A stretch of 64,000 nucleotides of DNA, taken from Rhea pennata (taxonomy: Eukaryota > Chordata > Aves > Rheiformes > Rheidae). Shown piece after piece: positions 1 to 13,231 of this stretch. The stretch spans positions 66,162,422 to 66,226,421 of the forward strand of contig NC_084666.1 in assembly GCF_028389875.1 (NCBI RefSeq). Reading direction: 5' to 3'. Made by a program: the position numbers and the translations under genes. The notes under the pieces were generated by a model. It ran no database searches and had not been told where the DNA came from. It worked only from the letters and a program-made list of their open reading frames with translations. The first letter of the stretch is position 1. The number at the start of each line of letters is the position of its first letter.

Positions 1-132
1 AAATTTTTTTTGCTTAGTGAAATATTAGCAAGCACTGAATGTAGAAAAAGCAGGTGTAAGTTGCAAATGGCATGAAAATTCTTACTTGTACAGGGGAGAA
101 AAGGCTTCAAGCATTTAACACCCTCCACATAT

Positions 133-153
133 GCGCGCGCACACACACACACA
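133..153. repeat. Short GC/AC dinucleotide run
   Basis: Four GC units run directly into about six AC units, making a short alternating purine-pyrimidine tract with Z-DNA-forming character. Confidence 0.8.
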
Positions 154-2374
154 AAATAGTTGCTAACTAGCATAACTAGTTAATTACAGTTTGCTTTCCT
201 GTAAGAGAGAGCTCTTTAATATCTGTGGGTGTCCGGTAGATTCATTTGTATCAACTAGGCACAAGGCATAACATGGTCTTCTACCATGTCACTTTGTGTG
301 GAATTACACAGTTTATAAGAGAGTAGAGAGGATGACTTAGATTTATATGGAGAATTAAATGAACTTGGAAATGAAATTGCTTTCAACTTTTCAGAAGTTC
401 AAAATGGGCTCTGTCAGGGCTCTGATCTGCCTTTGAACCTAAACTGAAAAATTCAATCTGAGACACTTTGTATGTTTGGATTGTTTCTTTTCAGCTGAGT
501 TTCAGCTCCATCCTTTCAGAAATCCTCATGCCCCATTGCTGTCTACCTGGCAAGGTCAGGCACCAGATCCTTGCGACCAGATAAAGCAATCAACCTCTTT
601 TGGGCAGCACTCAGTAAAAGCTGGCTACCAGCTGTTTCCTATGACTGAATGAAGTCAGTGCACACTGCTGCTTTCTTTTTGGCTTTAATGCCTTTTATCA
701 AGAGCATTTTTTTTATTAAAAAAACTATTATGACAGTACATAAAAAATTCAGAAAGCTTTCAGTAAGGAAGAGACTTCAAATGTTGAGTGTCTCAGTGTC
801 ATAATGAGGACAACAATATCCAGTGCACTCAAAGGCTACTCTGAGGTAATACTATCAGTGGTCTGCTTCTGTGCCCATTAAATCACCTGCAGGGGACCTC
901 ATTTCCTCTGCTGTATCCTCACGTATGCTTTTGGAGCATGGAAGAGCTGGCTGAAAGAGGTCCTCCTCCCACTCAGTTAAACTTTTTATGCCCAGTTACC
1001 TGTGAATGACTTTTCTCTTGTACATGTTTCTGACCACAAGAAACTATTTCTGAATCTTCAGATGTCAAATGTTCTAGAAAATGGGGTAATTGTACCAATT
1101 AAAATGCTACCAACACACTTTGCTTCAAATATATATTCAAATATATCATTGTTAAACTGGACTATAAGACAAAATTACAAAAAGTAATTTTATCAATCAT
1201 TAAGCACTTTTAGGAAGTGGTCAAATTATAAAAAATCTTAGCAATGCAAGGATGGCCATCCTACCTAACGGTGTGGAAAATTATTAAATTTCTTCCTTAT
1301 TAAAAGCACAAACTGAAAGCCTGAAGAAGAGGTGCTTTTTACTTTGGAGGTCTGGAATTCCTTCTGCACTGATTTTTGAACTTTTGTTGTTTTGAGAAGA
1401 TGGCTGGGGTTTCTCCGTAATATATATACTGAAATACAGACACTTGCAGAAGTACTTCTTAAAATATAACATTTTATTTAGTTAATAAGCCAGACTGATT
1501 TACACCTGACAAATGCTCTACATACAGCCCACTGTGAAATGCTGTGTGCTAATGCCATGTGAATGCCATAAAAATGACAATGCTCAAAACCCCAAGTACA
1601 TTTTCTGTGTTGACCTAAATAGCTACCATGAAAAATCTCTAGGGAAGTCTTTCTTTCCCATCTAGACCAGTCCATTTGCACCTTTCAGCCAGTTACACTC
1701 TTGTGTGCTAATACAAAGGGCTTTTTATTATTCATGTTGGTACTCAGAGAGAGGGATCAAATTGCTCCTTACCCTTTTCTGCAGTAAGCAAAATAGACTA
1801 AACTTTTATAGTCTTTCATTGGTACAGGACTAGTTGCAATCCTTTAAGCATTCTCATGGTCTTCTCTACATTTTTTCCCCACCATTTTCATCATCCTCCT
1901 TAAATTGTCGACAACAGGATTGGAGATAACATAACAGTAGCAGGAGTGCCAAATGAGGGAGTGATGTGAGCTCTCTACTCCTACTAGGGTGCTTAGGTGC
2001 TTTAGGACAGAAGGAAATTAGAGTTATGAAGCTCTGTATTTCTGTCTTTCAGCCAAACTGAAAGCTCTCAAGGCGCCTAAGCCACAATTGCATACATTAC
2101 ACTGTTATTTTGCTCATAAAAAGAGACAGAAAGTCACAGAGGCTTTTGCAGGTAGAAGCCACCAGCACAGGAGGACCTTAGTGCTGGAGTGTGATGAGTA
2201 AGCAGTTGTTTTAGGGCCTGATGGTTCATGTTTTTCTTTTCCCCTTAAAAAGCCTGACAACAAATATCCGTTAGGCACCCATGGATCTGATGAAGCTTTG
2301 ATACAGTTTCACAACAGACGGTGCATTGGAACAATGTGAAAGGTTCAACCGGAAGGCTGAGTGTGAGGAGCAAA

Positions 2375-2515
2375 CGCTGGCACTGGCCTCTGCTCACCCT
2401 GCCGCGCCGGGGGAAGCCGGCCAGGCACGCCAGGCATGAACGCCCCCTGCGGCCGCCCCGTAGGAGCTTGCTGCTAGACACATCGCGGGGTCGGCTGGGG
2501 TTGCTTCTCAGCCCC
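2375..2515. other. Isolated GC- and CpG-rich patch
   Basis: About 140 bases with many CpGs (for example around GCCGCGCCGGGG and CGGCCGCCCCG) stand inside AT-rich flanks. Open frames of 73 and 92 codons overlap on opposite strands, which GC-rich sequence gives by chance because stop codons are scarce. It is too short for a classical CpG island. It could be a small unannotated promoter or a remnant of a GC-rich insertion; I cannot tell which. Confidence 0.4.
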
Positions 2516-3208
2516 AACTGCACATGTGTCTTCGGAGATTAGAAGTCAGGCATAGATTCCTAAACATGCATCTCACATGCACATGCTTGCAGGCCAGTAA
2601 TGCTAGCGAAAAATCGACAGCTGTTGACTAAACAGATAAACCTCACACATTTAGAAACAAGGGCAACAAATCCATGCTGTGCACTGCTATGTTATAGTAA
2701 TCAGTCTTGAAGATCGGCTGTGCTGTTATCCTGGAACGGCCTATATCCCAGTCCGTTTCAAATTGTGCTGATACTCTGTGAATCTGGAGCTTTTGGAAAC
2801 ATCCATGAAGCTGGAGCAGAGCCTGTGGTTTGAAAGGAAGCAGTGGGAAACTAAACAAAATATGGAGTAAAGATGGTTCAGTTGGCTGGTTAATTTATTC
2901 TTGTTTATTTGTTGGTTCAGTCTTTTTTCTCCAGCCTTTTTGCCTTCATTACTTTTTAAATCTCCTACAGTGTGAATTTTCATAAACATAAGAAAAAATT
3001 TTTAGGTGATTATGCAGAAATATTATGAGGCAGCATAGGTATCAGATGACACTTAGAAATCAAAAGCTACAGGGTTTCTTTCACTCTTTTCCTGTTTAGC
3101 AATACATCTGTCTGATGTGCACTGTGCTAACTTCTCACTTTGCAGCACATATGTGCATGTGTGCAAACAAGGGATACACGTATATACACACATATAAATC
3201 TATGTATA

Positions 3209-3210
<2 letters not shown>

Positions 3211-3245
<35 letters not shown>
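3211..3245. repeat. (GT)n microsatellite
   Basis: An uninterrupted GT dinucleotide run of about 17 units, preceded by a TA/CA-rich stretch at 3180-3210. It is likely polymorphic in length. Confidence 0.95.
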
Positions 3246-3246
<1 letters not shown>

Positions 3247-4222
3247 TTTTAAACAAGTTCCACAGTCTTACTTTTAACTTTCCTTCCATCATTTTCTCTA
3301 GGATCATGATTGATTTAACAATTTTTGGAAAATGTGAGCCTGTTGTATTTGGGAAGAAGCCGTGAAAATAGGCTGATACATCTAGAGCACAAATAGGAAG
3401 TCCACAACTTCTCTGAAATTAGACAGGAGTGAAGTGATGTTCAGAGAAAAAGAGTTAAAAAAATCTGAGATATAATAGGACATCTAATCCTACAGTAAAA
3501 GTGAATAACATTAAGTTTGGGGAATAAGGCTGAAATGAAAATCAGAAGGTGGATTCAATCTGCTAAGACGTTAGTACTCAGCAGTCAAAATTAATTCAAA
3601 TAAACTGATCAGGTGGGAATTATTTAAAAAGAAACAGAAGTATAGATCATAATTAAGGAGAGTTATGACTGTATAAGCAATTCAGAAGTTTTTATTCCTC
3701 TTTTTCTCTAGAGAGAGGATGGGTGAAACTGGCAAGAGAATTGCTAGAATGAAGCCACTTGGAAAGGGAAAGATGCAAAAATCATTCTTCAGCCTCTGTC
3801 ACAGAAGTTGGCATGAAGTCTGGGAAAATGCATTGTTGTAAAACACCTGAAAGCTCAAAAGTAGATTATTTTCCCTATAGGCTTATGGATTTCAGAATTT
3901 CCCTTCATCCTTTCATTTCCTGGTTGCCCCACAACCATTCTGCCTTCTGTTTTCCGTATGATGACATTCTCACTGCAGCCTTGAAGTAGATTTTATTAAT
4001 CTGTTTTCTCTTGAATTTTGCAAAGATATTCTTTGAAGTGCGATGTTCCAAAAAAATGTCAATGTAGGTGTCTGACTGCAGAAAATGAAGAATAATATGA
4101 CAGGCACATGCACACAGAGGAAGCAGGTGGAGCAGCCACCCTCCCCTTTGCCACTCCAATGCTAATCAGTCTTTTAAGAAAGTTTTTACTAAGAATAAAT
4201 CTCATTCCCCTTTTCCACATCC

Positions 4223-4227
<5 letters not shown>

Positions 4228-4253
<26 letters not shown>
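4228..4253. repeat. Poly-A homopolymer (26)
   Basis: Twenty-six consecutive A residues. I see no recognisable retrocopy body directly upstream on the + strand, so I call it a simple repeat rather than a processed-transcript tail. Confidence 0.9.
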
Positions 4254-5909
4254 GTGTGTTTATGTTCAGCTCAATTGCACCTGTGTGTTCAGTACGTCCA
4301 AATGAGCATTACTATACTACTGCGTAACTTTGGGAGCTTGGGCTGTAAATACATGCCTTCACATTTCATGTTTAAAAGACAAGCGGGGTATGAGTTGAGG
4401 CAGAAGCAAGTTCTGGGCGCACAGAGCAGAGGCAGGCTCTGCAAAGGTGGCCATAGGGAAAGGCCAAAGCAACTATTGCTGCTGCTGCAGGAAGCTTGAG
4501 GTGGTCCATGTGCATTGGATTTAAGCCATCTTGGAAGGGCTCCCAGTTCATCGTGCTCCTGGGCCGTGGAGAAGGGCTTCTTGGCCTCTCTTGCCAACAT
4601 GGAAGTCCTGCTGGACTTAGCACTGAGTACTCTGCTCTCAGCTTTAATTATAAAGTCCCTGTGAAACAAAAATGCAGACAGTGGAAAGAACAAAGCTCCC
4701 TAAATAACTTCATCATGTTAATTTTGTATTTTGTTTCCGGTTCAAATAGCACAAAAAAGCTGGTCACATTTTTTTATTTAAAGCTACTTGTTGGTTTTTG
4801 CAAAATGAGTTGCCATCAGCAGAAAACTACCCTCATTCATAAAACCCAGCAGGACAGCTATCTCCTGTAGGTGCTTACCTGCAACCTCAGTGAACAGCAG
4901 AGCTACTGTCTCAGTCTGACCTTGGTTCTTGCACAGATGTTGTCTGAGCTGCTTGTGTTGTGCTTACTTGATGGACTGCGTTCTCCAATACTTTCAAACT
5001 AACCTCTGCCAAAAGCACTCCGTCCATGTCTAAAAATTACATGGAATTAAATACAATCAAATTCCAATACTGTACAAAATATACTCTCTCACAGTTACAG
5101 CACAAACAGTTCCAGATGTATATAAAGTTTGATTTAGTTGGCCGTAACTTCAAGAAAGTTGATATGGTTTGGTTGGGTTTGTTATGTTATTTTAGAAAAC
5201 AAATGTAAAATGTTTATTTAACTTAAAGTGGCTCTAAGACATGCCTACTATAACCCATAATCCTCTGATATTTTTAGATAAATGCCTCTTGACAGACACT
5301 ATGAATGCTGCAGAATCTGCATAGCTTCTGTGGTTTCTTAGCTTAAAAATAATCTGCAAATAAACAAACATTAAAAAAAAATCCAGAAGAGAACTATTTC
5401 TACAGCATAAAGAATGGTGTCATGTCTTTAAAAAGAGCTCTTGCTCTCATTTTTATTCACCATATGAAACTTTTCCTAGCAAGGATCACCTAACAAAACC
5501 AGGACTTATATGCCATCTTGCCTGTATGATTTTAAATATCCCTAGATAGCGAGGTATAGCTGCTTTGCACAGCAATTCACAAAAAAATAAATGGATGCTT
5601 TATTCAACTTACATTAGAAAGAGACTGGACTTGTTCCCTGGAATAGCAAGAATATCTAACAGAGTTGGACAAAAACATATGAAAATACTTTCACTGTCTA
5701 TAATGCCCAAAGTCTGAAGATTCCGTCAATAACTCTGACATCCCTGATGGATTAATCAGCTATTTAAAATACTAAAATATACCTTTTATAAAACTCTGGA
5801 CATCAGTTTCCTGTGCCCTATTATCTATTCTTCCTTTCTTGAAGCTATTTGTTCTTCTTCCCCCTGGTTTGTGGCTCTCAAAAATCATCTGGGCACCATG
5901 ATGTGCACC

Positions 5910-5933
5910 TTTTTTCTTTTTCTTTTTCTTTTT
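5910..5933. repeat. TTTTTC-type pyrimidine tract
   Basis: Three to four repeats of a TTTTTC hexamer form a pure pyrimidine run. The minus-strand reading frame through it produces a lysine run, so the 67-codon open frame there is an artefact. Confidence 0.8.
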
Positions 5934-6771
5934 ACCCTGAAGACTGCAATTCCACCACAAGTCTCCTGGATTCATGCAGCCATATGATTAGCTAAAAGTC
6001 TCATCTTTCATTCAGGAAAACAGAATACTTTTTATGCTCATTATGGTTGTTAAAGACATCTTGAGACTATAAATCCTAAAGGCTCTGACTCCAAAAAGAG
6101 TATTAAAAAAAAATTGAAAGTTACTTCAAGAATTGTCATGATTTTAAGCAAACCTTGTGATGTTAGGCACTTTTTACTCATGTGTTTTGAATGTTGATAC
6201 TTAATGGTAATGCACTAAGCAAGTTAAAGTTTATCGGAGGAGCAGCACTGTGAATAAATGTTAAAATATGCAGTGCAGAAACATATGACTAGAGTCATGT
6301 CTGTCCTGGGACCTGGAATGGGGTTTCATTTTCTTCACAGGTTTCTTATTGGAAATCTCCATCCTCCAGAAATAAAAGGTATAGGAGCAGAAGGTAGTCT
6401 ACTGAGAAAAAAATGCTTTTTAATCTAATACAGCTATTTATTTTCAGTGAATTTAAATGCTACCAGAGATGTGGATCAATAAATGCTACTCCAAAAGGAA
6501 ATCAAATAAATGTATGCTCCGAAAGAGGTGGGGCTGGGGAGTGGAAAGCTTTCCTTTGGAAAGAGGAAGTATGGACAACTTTATCAAATATACAGATGGA
6601 AGGATTGTTTTATTAGTGTGCCATCACATCATGGCTGCATGGCTAATATGCATCTACAAGCAACAACAGTTATGTGATTTGTCCCTGTTTATGTCAAAAT
6701 GTCCCTGGAATAGCCACACAATTTCTCATCTCTTCTACTTCACTGACCAAATCATACATGATTTCATCTTT

Positions 6772-6850
6772 CAGTAAAAATACATTTATTTTTTATTTAT
6801 TTATTTATTATTTATTTATTTATTTATTTATTAGCAGTAAAAATACATTT
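6772..6850. repeat. TTTA-rich tract flanked by 16-bp direct repeats
   Basis: An almost pure TTTA/TTA tract (6788-6834) is bounded by two identical copies of CAGTAAAAATACATTT at 6772-6787 and 6835-6850. The arrangement resembles a target-site duplication around a simple-sequence retroposon tail. A local duplication followed by microsatellite growth would look the same. No retroposon body is present between the copies. Confidence 0.75.
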
Positions 6851-9800
6851 TGGGTATAAAATGGACCTAAAGTACTTCTTCCATGCATAGAAGAAGAATC
6901 CAATTACAGACTTCAGATCTGTCATAACAAGTGGAGTGAAAACATTTTATTTCAATTAAGAGATATGGGAATAGAATACCTAAAGCAATTGTCAATTGGG
7001 TATAAATGCAAATTAAAGATATATGAGAAATCTTAGGTAGTCTGATCACACAGTAGCATGTTCCAGTTGTTTACATGAACCTAAAATGTTCAAAGTGAAG
7101 ATAGGAAAAATATGTAACACACTACCTGATTAAGCTTCTAATGTTTTACATCAGTACAGTGTTACGCATCCCAAAGGACTGTAAGATACTTCACAAGCTA
7201 CCAAGATAAAAAAGCTCTAGGAAATACACTTGCCCCTGTCAAAACAAAAGGCAATGAATGGTAATGGCATGACAGCTGAGGGAAGCAATATTTTGGCCAA
7301 GGTGGCAGGGGAATTAAATTCTTACGCAGAAGCACTGGAAAATCTTTCATTTTCTTAGAGTGATCAGGGAGCTCCATTTCTAGGAGTTTCTGTAAAAGGT
7401 CCTAAAAGATGAATGGTTCTGCTGACTCTGCTGGGATTTGCTTGTGTGTTATGATGTGTTTATGCACACGCTGTTGTATATATCTTAGTAACACTGAGCC
7501 CCTTTAATGCACATACCTGTAGGTTGAGGCACTTCTTGGGTAGCAGGAAATTATTCTTACAATAACTGAATAAGGAGTCATTATACTAAATACGGTGTTG
7601 TAGAATTGCTGTGTGAAAGCCATCAGAAATTTTAAATGGATTACATTAAGAAATAATAGACAAGGAACCATAATAAGCTAGTGCAAAGGTAAAGTTGAGG
7701 ACTGTCAGAGATGCCATGCTACTAGGGATTGGACTATTTTTGTTCTAGGAAGGAGTCAAACATTGTCAGAGTTGATGCTAATGTAAAATTGGCCTGCTTT
7801 AGTAGAGATGAGGTGCCGTAGCAAATAACTTGTGTAGTATAGGCTGCATCTGACCCTTGCGAGGGTTCGGTATTCGGAGAAATGTCTTGGAAAAAACTTT
7901 CTGTCTTGTGCGAACTACATAGAGGCTGTGTGCTTTTGCAGCATGAGGACTTGCTCATTCTCGTTTTAGTTGCTGTCAGCTGCTGTCTCCACTTCCCTCA
8001 CTCATCTTCCCTTAGTGGCTGAACTTTAAAAGGCAATAATTCAATACATCTCCTGACTCCCTGGAGCAATCTCTTCTTCATTAGAGGTCAAATTCTCTAA
8101 GGAGGCCACATCACATCACTCCTTTCACATGACAAATACTACATGACTAGATTTTATCTCATTTCTTATTCCAGTGCTTACAATATTGTGCACAAAGGCA
8201 AATGGACTTGATTCTGATTTCCCTGGCATAATTATTTTTCCTCGTAATTAACTCCATTGGCTATTTAAAAGTTTAGCTTGATTTACTCTGGCACAGAACC
8301 AGGTTCAACACACATTTGACTGAACAAGTACTCCCTTAGTTATCCACCTGGATTACAACAATGTAAAATGCCATCCAAATATGGATCAATACTATACTCA
8401 AATCCATTCTGAGCCCCAACCTGGTGACATGATGTATTGATTAAGCAGAAAACGTAGTCACGATAAAGCAATCCATCAGTTTATCTTGAGTAAAATTCCC
8501 AGTGTCTTTTTTCTCATCACTCTCAACTGACTCACTTGAGCTTTTGTCTGTTATATAGACTCAGATTTTCCAAAGTGTTTAGGTGCTAAAATCATCACGA
8601 AAAAATATAGCGGGGCCCTGATCCCCAGAGCTCTTCCCTCCATGCTCAAACATTTACACATATAATATTAGACACCCAAATAAAATATTTCTAATATTCA
8701 TATTTCGATTACACCCACCTGAAAGTGTACGGTAAGTCTGATCTGCAGAACCAAAGTTCAGTTCTTGTCAGGTCAGCTTTTGATTTACTGATTATTTTTT
8801 CAACAAAGTGTTCACATCAGGTTCTTTTAGAATCATTTTAAGTAGTGGAACAGCAACTGCAGTGTACTCTGGAAGACCAGTGAAGCATGGCATGTCACTA
8901 ATGATGCGGTTACACTGAGGCAACATATTATACTTAAATTCAAAAGAATATACAAAAAAATCATGTTAGTCTATTTAACATGAAATAGCTTGTTGACAAA
9001 GCATCTGATCGTATCATTTCTAACCTAGTTTTCTCTTCACTGATCATGGAATTTACAGTCTTTGAGTTTGAAATGGCACATAAAATTGCCCCAAAGTATT
9101 TAATGCAATTTCTAAGACAAGGAAAAACAAGATACTTGACACAACACTGTTGTTATGTGCTTGTTTTGATTACTTGTGCATCCTCCAAGAAACACAGAAA
9201 AATATATTCACAATTTGGAGAGCGTGTGTAGGCAGAACCCACCATCATCATCTCTTAAGTTTTGACCCAGTATTTCTAATTCTACTAGTGCTATTTGTCT
9301 GTGGCTGTTTGGGGTTCGAAGAGCAGCCTAGCTCCAAGATGTGCCCCACAGTCCTGCCTCCATCCCCAAGCTCCCTTTGCCTGCCCTTTGCACCTAGATT
9401 TTCTCCACATCAGTTGGGGTGTGAGAGGCTGGGAGGATGGTACAAGCCTGAGTATCGTATTTGGTCAGGACATTATTTGGCCCTGCAGACCTGGTAGCTA
9501 GGGAATACATGGGCTCTAAGAGCAGAGAGAGAGCTTTTAGTCCATTCAAACAAAAGCTGACCTCTGCATCACATTATGAAGGAGAGGGAGGCAGAGATAA
9601 TAAGAATCAAGCAGTAAATGAATTACCAATAAGCCATTAAAAAAGGATGGCAATTAAAATTGTTAGATTTTCCTTTATTACAGAGAGATTATAGTAGCCT
9701 AAAGACAAAGACTAAAAAAAAAATGTTTGCAGACATCTTCTCATAGTACAATGGTGATTTCACTGCAAAGCTCTTATTGACTGTAGTAGGAGTCAGGCAG

Positions 9801-12261
9801 CTGTGGGCTGGGGGCTCTTTGAAGCAGTATTTTACAATCCCTCTTGAAGTAGGCATAGAAACCTATAAAAAAAATCTTGTTCCTTTTACTGTATCATTTT
9901 AGTGTTAAAATTTAGCGGTTACTTCTCTTTTGAATGCAATGCAACTGTTTGCTCTTTGATGCCTACAACCCATCAGACACACTAGCACGCTTAGATGCTT
10001 TGCATGAAGTATTTCTTGGCCACAGACCCTTCTATAATTACTGCCCTTTTCACCCTGCTGTGAAACGAGACTGTGCAAACCTGTCTGACACGTGAACCAT
10101 ACACAATATTCTTTGACTTTTCTGAGCCCTGATGAAAAGGCAGACACATACTGCTACTGTTCCCATATGTAATGGAGTAATGAGGTTATTTAGTAAGTGG
10201 TTATGATTGACTTGATTTGAAAAGTAGCATAAAGGCATCTCCTTATTTTGCATGAATCAGGGTGGGGCAGGAGTCTTGCTTGCATTTACAGATAATATTT
10301 TTATTCTGTTAGGAATTTTCTTTCATTTGGAAATATGCTGACATAATAAGGAAAAAAAAGAAAAATCTGATCTCGTTAACTATGGTAGTGTGGGGTTGCC
10401 TTTGTTTTGAAAAGGAGATGACTAAGGGAGAAATGACAGAGGTCTCTAAAACTATAGATGGTTCAGAGAAAGCAGGTAGGCAGTGATTACTCACTATTTC
10501 TTATGGTACAAGACTTATGGCACACTCACACTACCAAGCAGGTTCGAAACAAACAAAAGGAAATAGTTTTTCAGATAAAGCATAGTGAATTGGTGAGACT
10601 TGTTAATTTAGGATAAGACGAAGAACTAAGAGCGTCAAGGAAAGGATTAGACATTCCTATGGAAGACAAGTCAATCAGTGGCTGTTGAAAATTATTTGAA
10701 TCTTCAGCTCAAAAATTCTTGAACAATTGATTAGGAAGGTGCTTGGGTATTTCAAGGAAAGCATCATTTCATAACTGTTCACCTTCTTACATTTTTTCGC
10801 TAAGTACATGCTAATGGCCACTGGAAAAGACAGGTTACTAGAGTTAGAGGGATTTTTAGTTTGGTCAAATGTAGCTGGTTTTATATTCCTTTTTCCTAAC
10901 TTTGTGATTTTCCATAATATAAACTGCTTCTAATTCTGTAAAATTACTAATTTTCATTGTGTTTTCTTGGCTTATACCAGCTAATATGATTTTCATTTAG
11001 ACCAGCACATGGGCTCTCATTTTGGCCAAGTAGTGGCATTTGCAGTGGAGCTGTCCTGTCCAAATCCCTCCTGGTCACTTCTAATCCAGGTGGGATTTCA
11101 AGACTCCTTCCTTCAAAAGTGAACCGCTAGTGACAGATACATTTTCTAGTGCTATAACTATGTTGCTAGAGTGGGTGGATTTTTCTCCCACTTCTAAGGA
11201 CAGCTCCATTTGCAGCTTACAGAACCCTTTCAAAATGAACTGAATCACTTGGTAGTTAATAATAGCTTGGCAATAGGTAGTTTTTAGAATGAGCAATGGC
11301 AGAAAAAACTGAAGGGAAGCTTGTTTTCACCTATAGGGCTTCTGCTTTGTGCCTTTAGGTACAGTAAATTAAATACTGGCCAGGGTAGCCTATGAAAATG
11401 TATGATACAAGCTAAATTTGGGAGCCAGCTGAACAGAAGATGGTGTTAAATGCTTACTTCCAGGAAAGTCAATTTTTAGTAGTAGGCATGCCTAAGTTGA
11501 AGAGTTAATTCTTCCTCAATTTCATACACTTTAATGTGTGGCTGACCTTCCTAATATCTCCAAAAGCAGCTCTGCATAGATTTATCAGCTATAACTTCCC
11601 CTGATTTCAGAGTTTAATGTGATCCCAGCAAATGATAAATCAGTAGTTACATCAGTTTTGCATGTCTATTAACCATTAAATGGATAACAGTAACTATAAC
11701 TCGTTTTGTGCCCAATTTATACACTCTATGTACAAAATCTTTTACTGCATTAATGTCACCACTGACTTTCTCCAAGCTTGTGCTTATATTTCACTGATTT
11801 TAACAAAATGCCAACAGAGCGCAGCAGAGTGGAATTCTAGTTGATATTGTGCCTGAGAGAGTCTGAAGACAGTGTATGTTAGAAAGCCATGGAAGAAAAT
11901 CAATGCCATGATCAGTAACCATATACCATAGATTAATTGAGGCCAGAGGCAAGGGATTAAGCACAGCACAATCTTTTATGCAGTTTAGAGATTCTGACTG
12001 CAAGCGCAATTGTAAGCAAACTTCTCTAAGAGTGCTTGAAGTTGAAGGCACTGGCAAAGCTTTTCTCCCCAGATTTTCAGGCAGGACTCAGACTTCCTTA
12101 GCAGTCTCTGTATATAACAAGGTACTTCAGCGTGAATGAAACCTTTAACACTCCCTGTGTCGCTGTGATGTGAAATGCCATATATCATTAGTTTGGTCAT
12201 TTTCTCCAGGTTGGCAAACACATTTTAAATCTTTTCTCCAGATTTACATCATGGTAAATCA

Positions 12262-12557
12262 TTGTTATCAATGCACAATTTCCTAATGGAGAGGCCTTTA
12301 CCAGCTGGAATATATTCTACATTATTACTTGCCTATGTGACTTTCTATGACAATCAGAAGAACCGTTCTAATAAAGTAGTACCAAAAATGATAAAGGCGT
12401 TGATTGATTCTGCCTTGGACTGCAATCAACATTATCTTTCCTTTTACATCCTGCATGGAATCTCCTACTCCCGTCTTGTTGCTCAGCTGTGGCGAAACTA
12501 TATTCAGTGTTGTAGTTCAAAGGTCAGTAATATTTTTAGGTAACCTAACAAACAAAG

Positions 12558-12588
<31 letters not shown>

Positions 12589-13231
12589 AAAAAGACAGAT
12601 GAAGACTCTTCTCCTCCCAACTTCTTGCCAGAAACAGTCTCTTTGAAGCAATGCTCAGCTGGAAGAGCAGCCATCACTGGAGTAAGAAAAAACACATATG
12701 GTGAGAGCCTGATCAAATGAATGAAAATTCTGATAGAGCAAGTATAATCCCATACCTCAAGCACATGGCGAAACCTTCAATTACTGACCCAAACATCTTC
12801 ATTGCATGGAAAACACGAACTGCTGCAAATCCAGTTAATGATGGTTACGGCAAATTAAACTGCATAAAGTCATCTGTTATTATAATCCCAACACAATTAG
12901 GATTAACTCCTCTGTGGAGTTGTATGTACATACGGTTATATTCAATGTCACACTGAAAATGATGCATCTCAAAGCAAATACAGTTCCTTATAGCTTGGTG
13001 TGTGGCTTCCCAGAAGTGTCTGCTTTGGTGGAGATTTTTGATTCTTTTGGAATCAAGACCTCTGATTTGCAGGACTTTCTACATCAGCACATCACTATAC
13101 AACTTCAGCACATTGCTCATCCTCTATATAAAAGTGGAAGCACTTATATCTTTACACATCCTACATCTACTCTAATTCCAGAATATCTTCCCCAATTTAC
13201 AGAGTTTTGGTGGCAGTTACTCTTTGTATGA
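12262..13231 (+). pseudogene. Coding-like stretch in three frames, possible decayed gene of unknown family
   Basis: Three successive open frames on the + strand sit in about 970 bases: 12262-12543 (93 codons, opening on TTG), 12717-12956 (79) and 12914-13231 (105). They occupy three different frames, and the second and third overlap by about 40 bases as a frameshifted coding sequence would. Their composition looks protein-like, for example SDLQDFLHQHITIQLQHIAH in the third. A T homopolymer at 12558-12584 separates the first from the rest. The first ends near a donor-like AAAG/GTCAGT at 12518-12527, so a multi-exon origin is possible. I do not recognise the family. Chance open frames in AT-rich DNA remain a real alternative. 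Confidence 0.25.
12558..12584. repeat. Poly-T homopolymer (27)
   Basis: Twenty-seven consecutive T residues lie between the first and second open frames of the coding-like stretch. I found no target-site duplication around it. Confidence 0.9.

Larger units (their letters stand above)
1..12240. other. Upstream intergenic region, left part
   Basis: I see no supported gene here. The sequence is AT-rich and carries a short CA run at 133-153, a GT microsatellite at 3211-3245, a poly-A run at 4228-4253, a TTTTTC-like tract near 5910-5933, a TTTA tract at 6785-6834 and one isolated GC-rich patch at 2375-2515. Open frames longer than 60 codons occur on both strands at the rate expected by chance and show no family motif that I recognise. 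In mammals the neighbour upstream of PPP3CA is BANK1 in divergent orientation; no BANK1-like exon was recognised here. Confidence 0.6.

Noticed and set aside
4289..4870. 134-codon (-) and 124-codon (+) open frames overlapping each other
   Set aside because: Opposite-strand overlap and no motif; locally GC-richer sequence explains their length.
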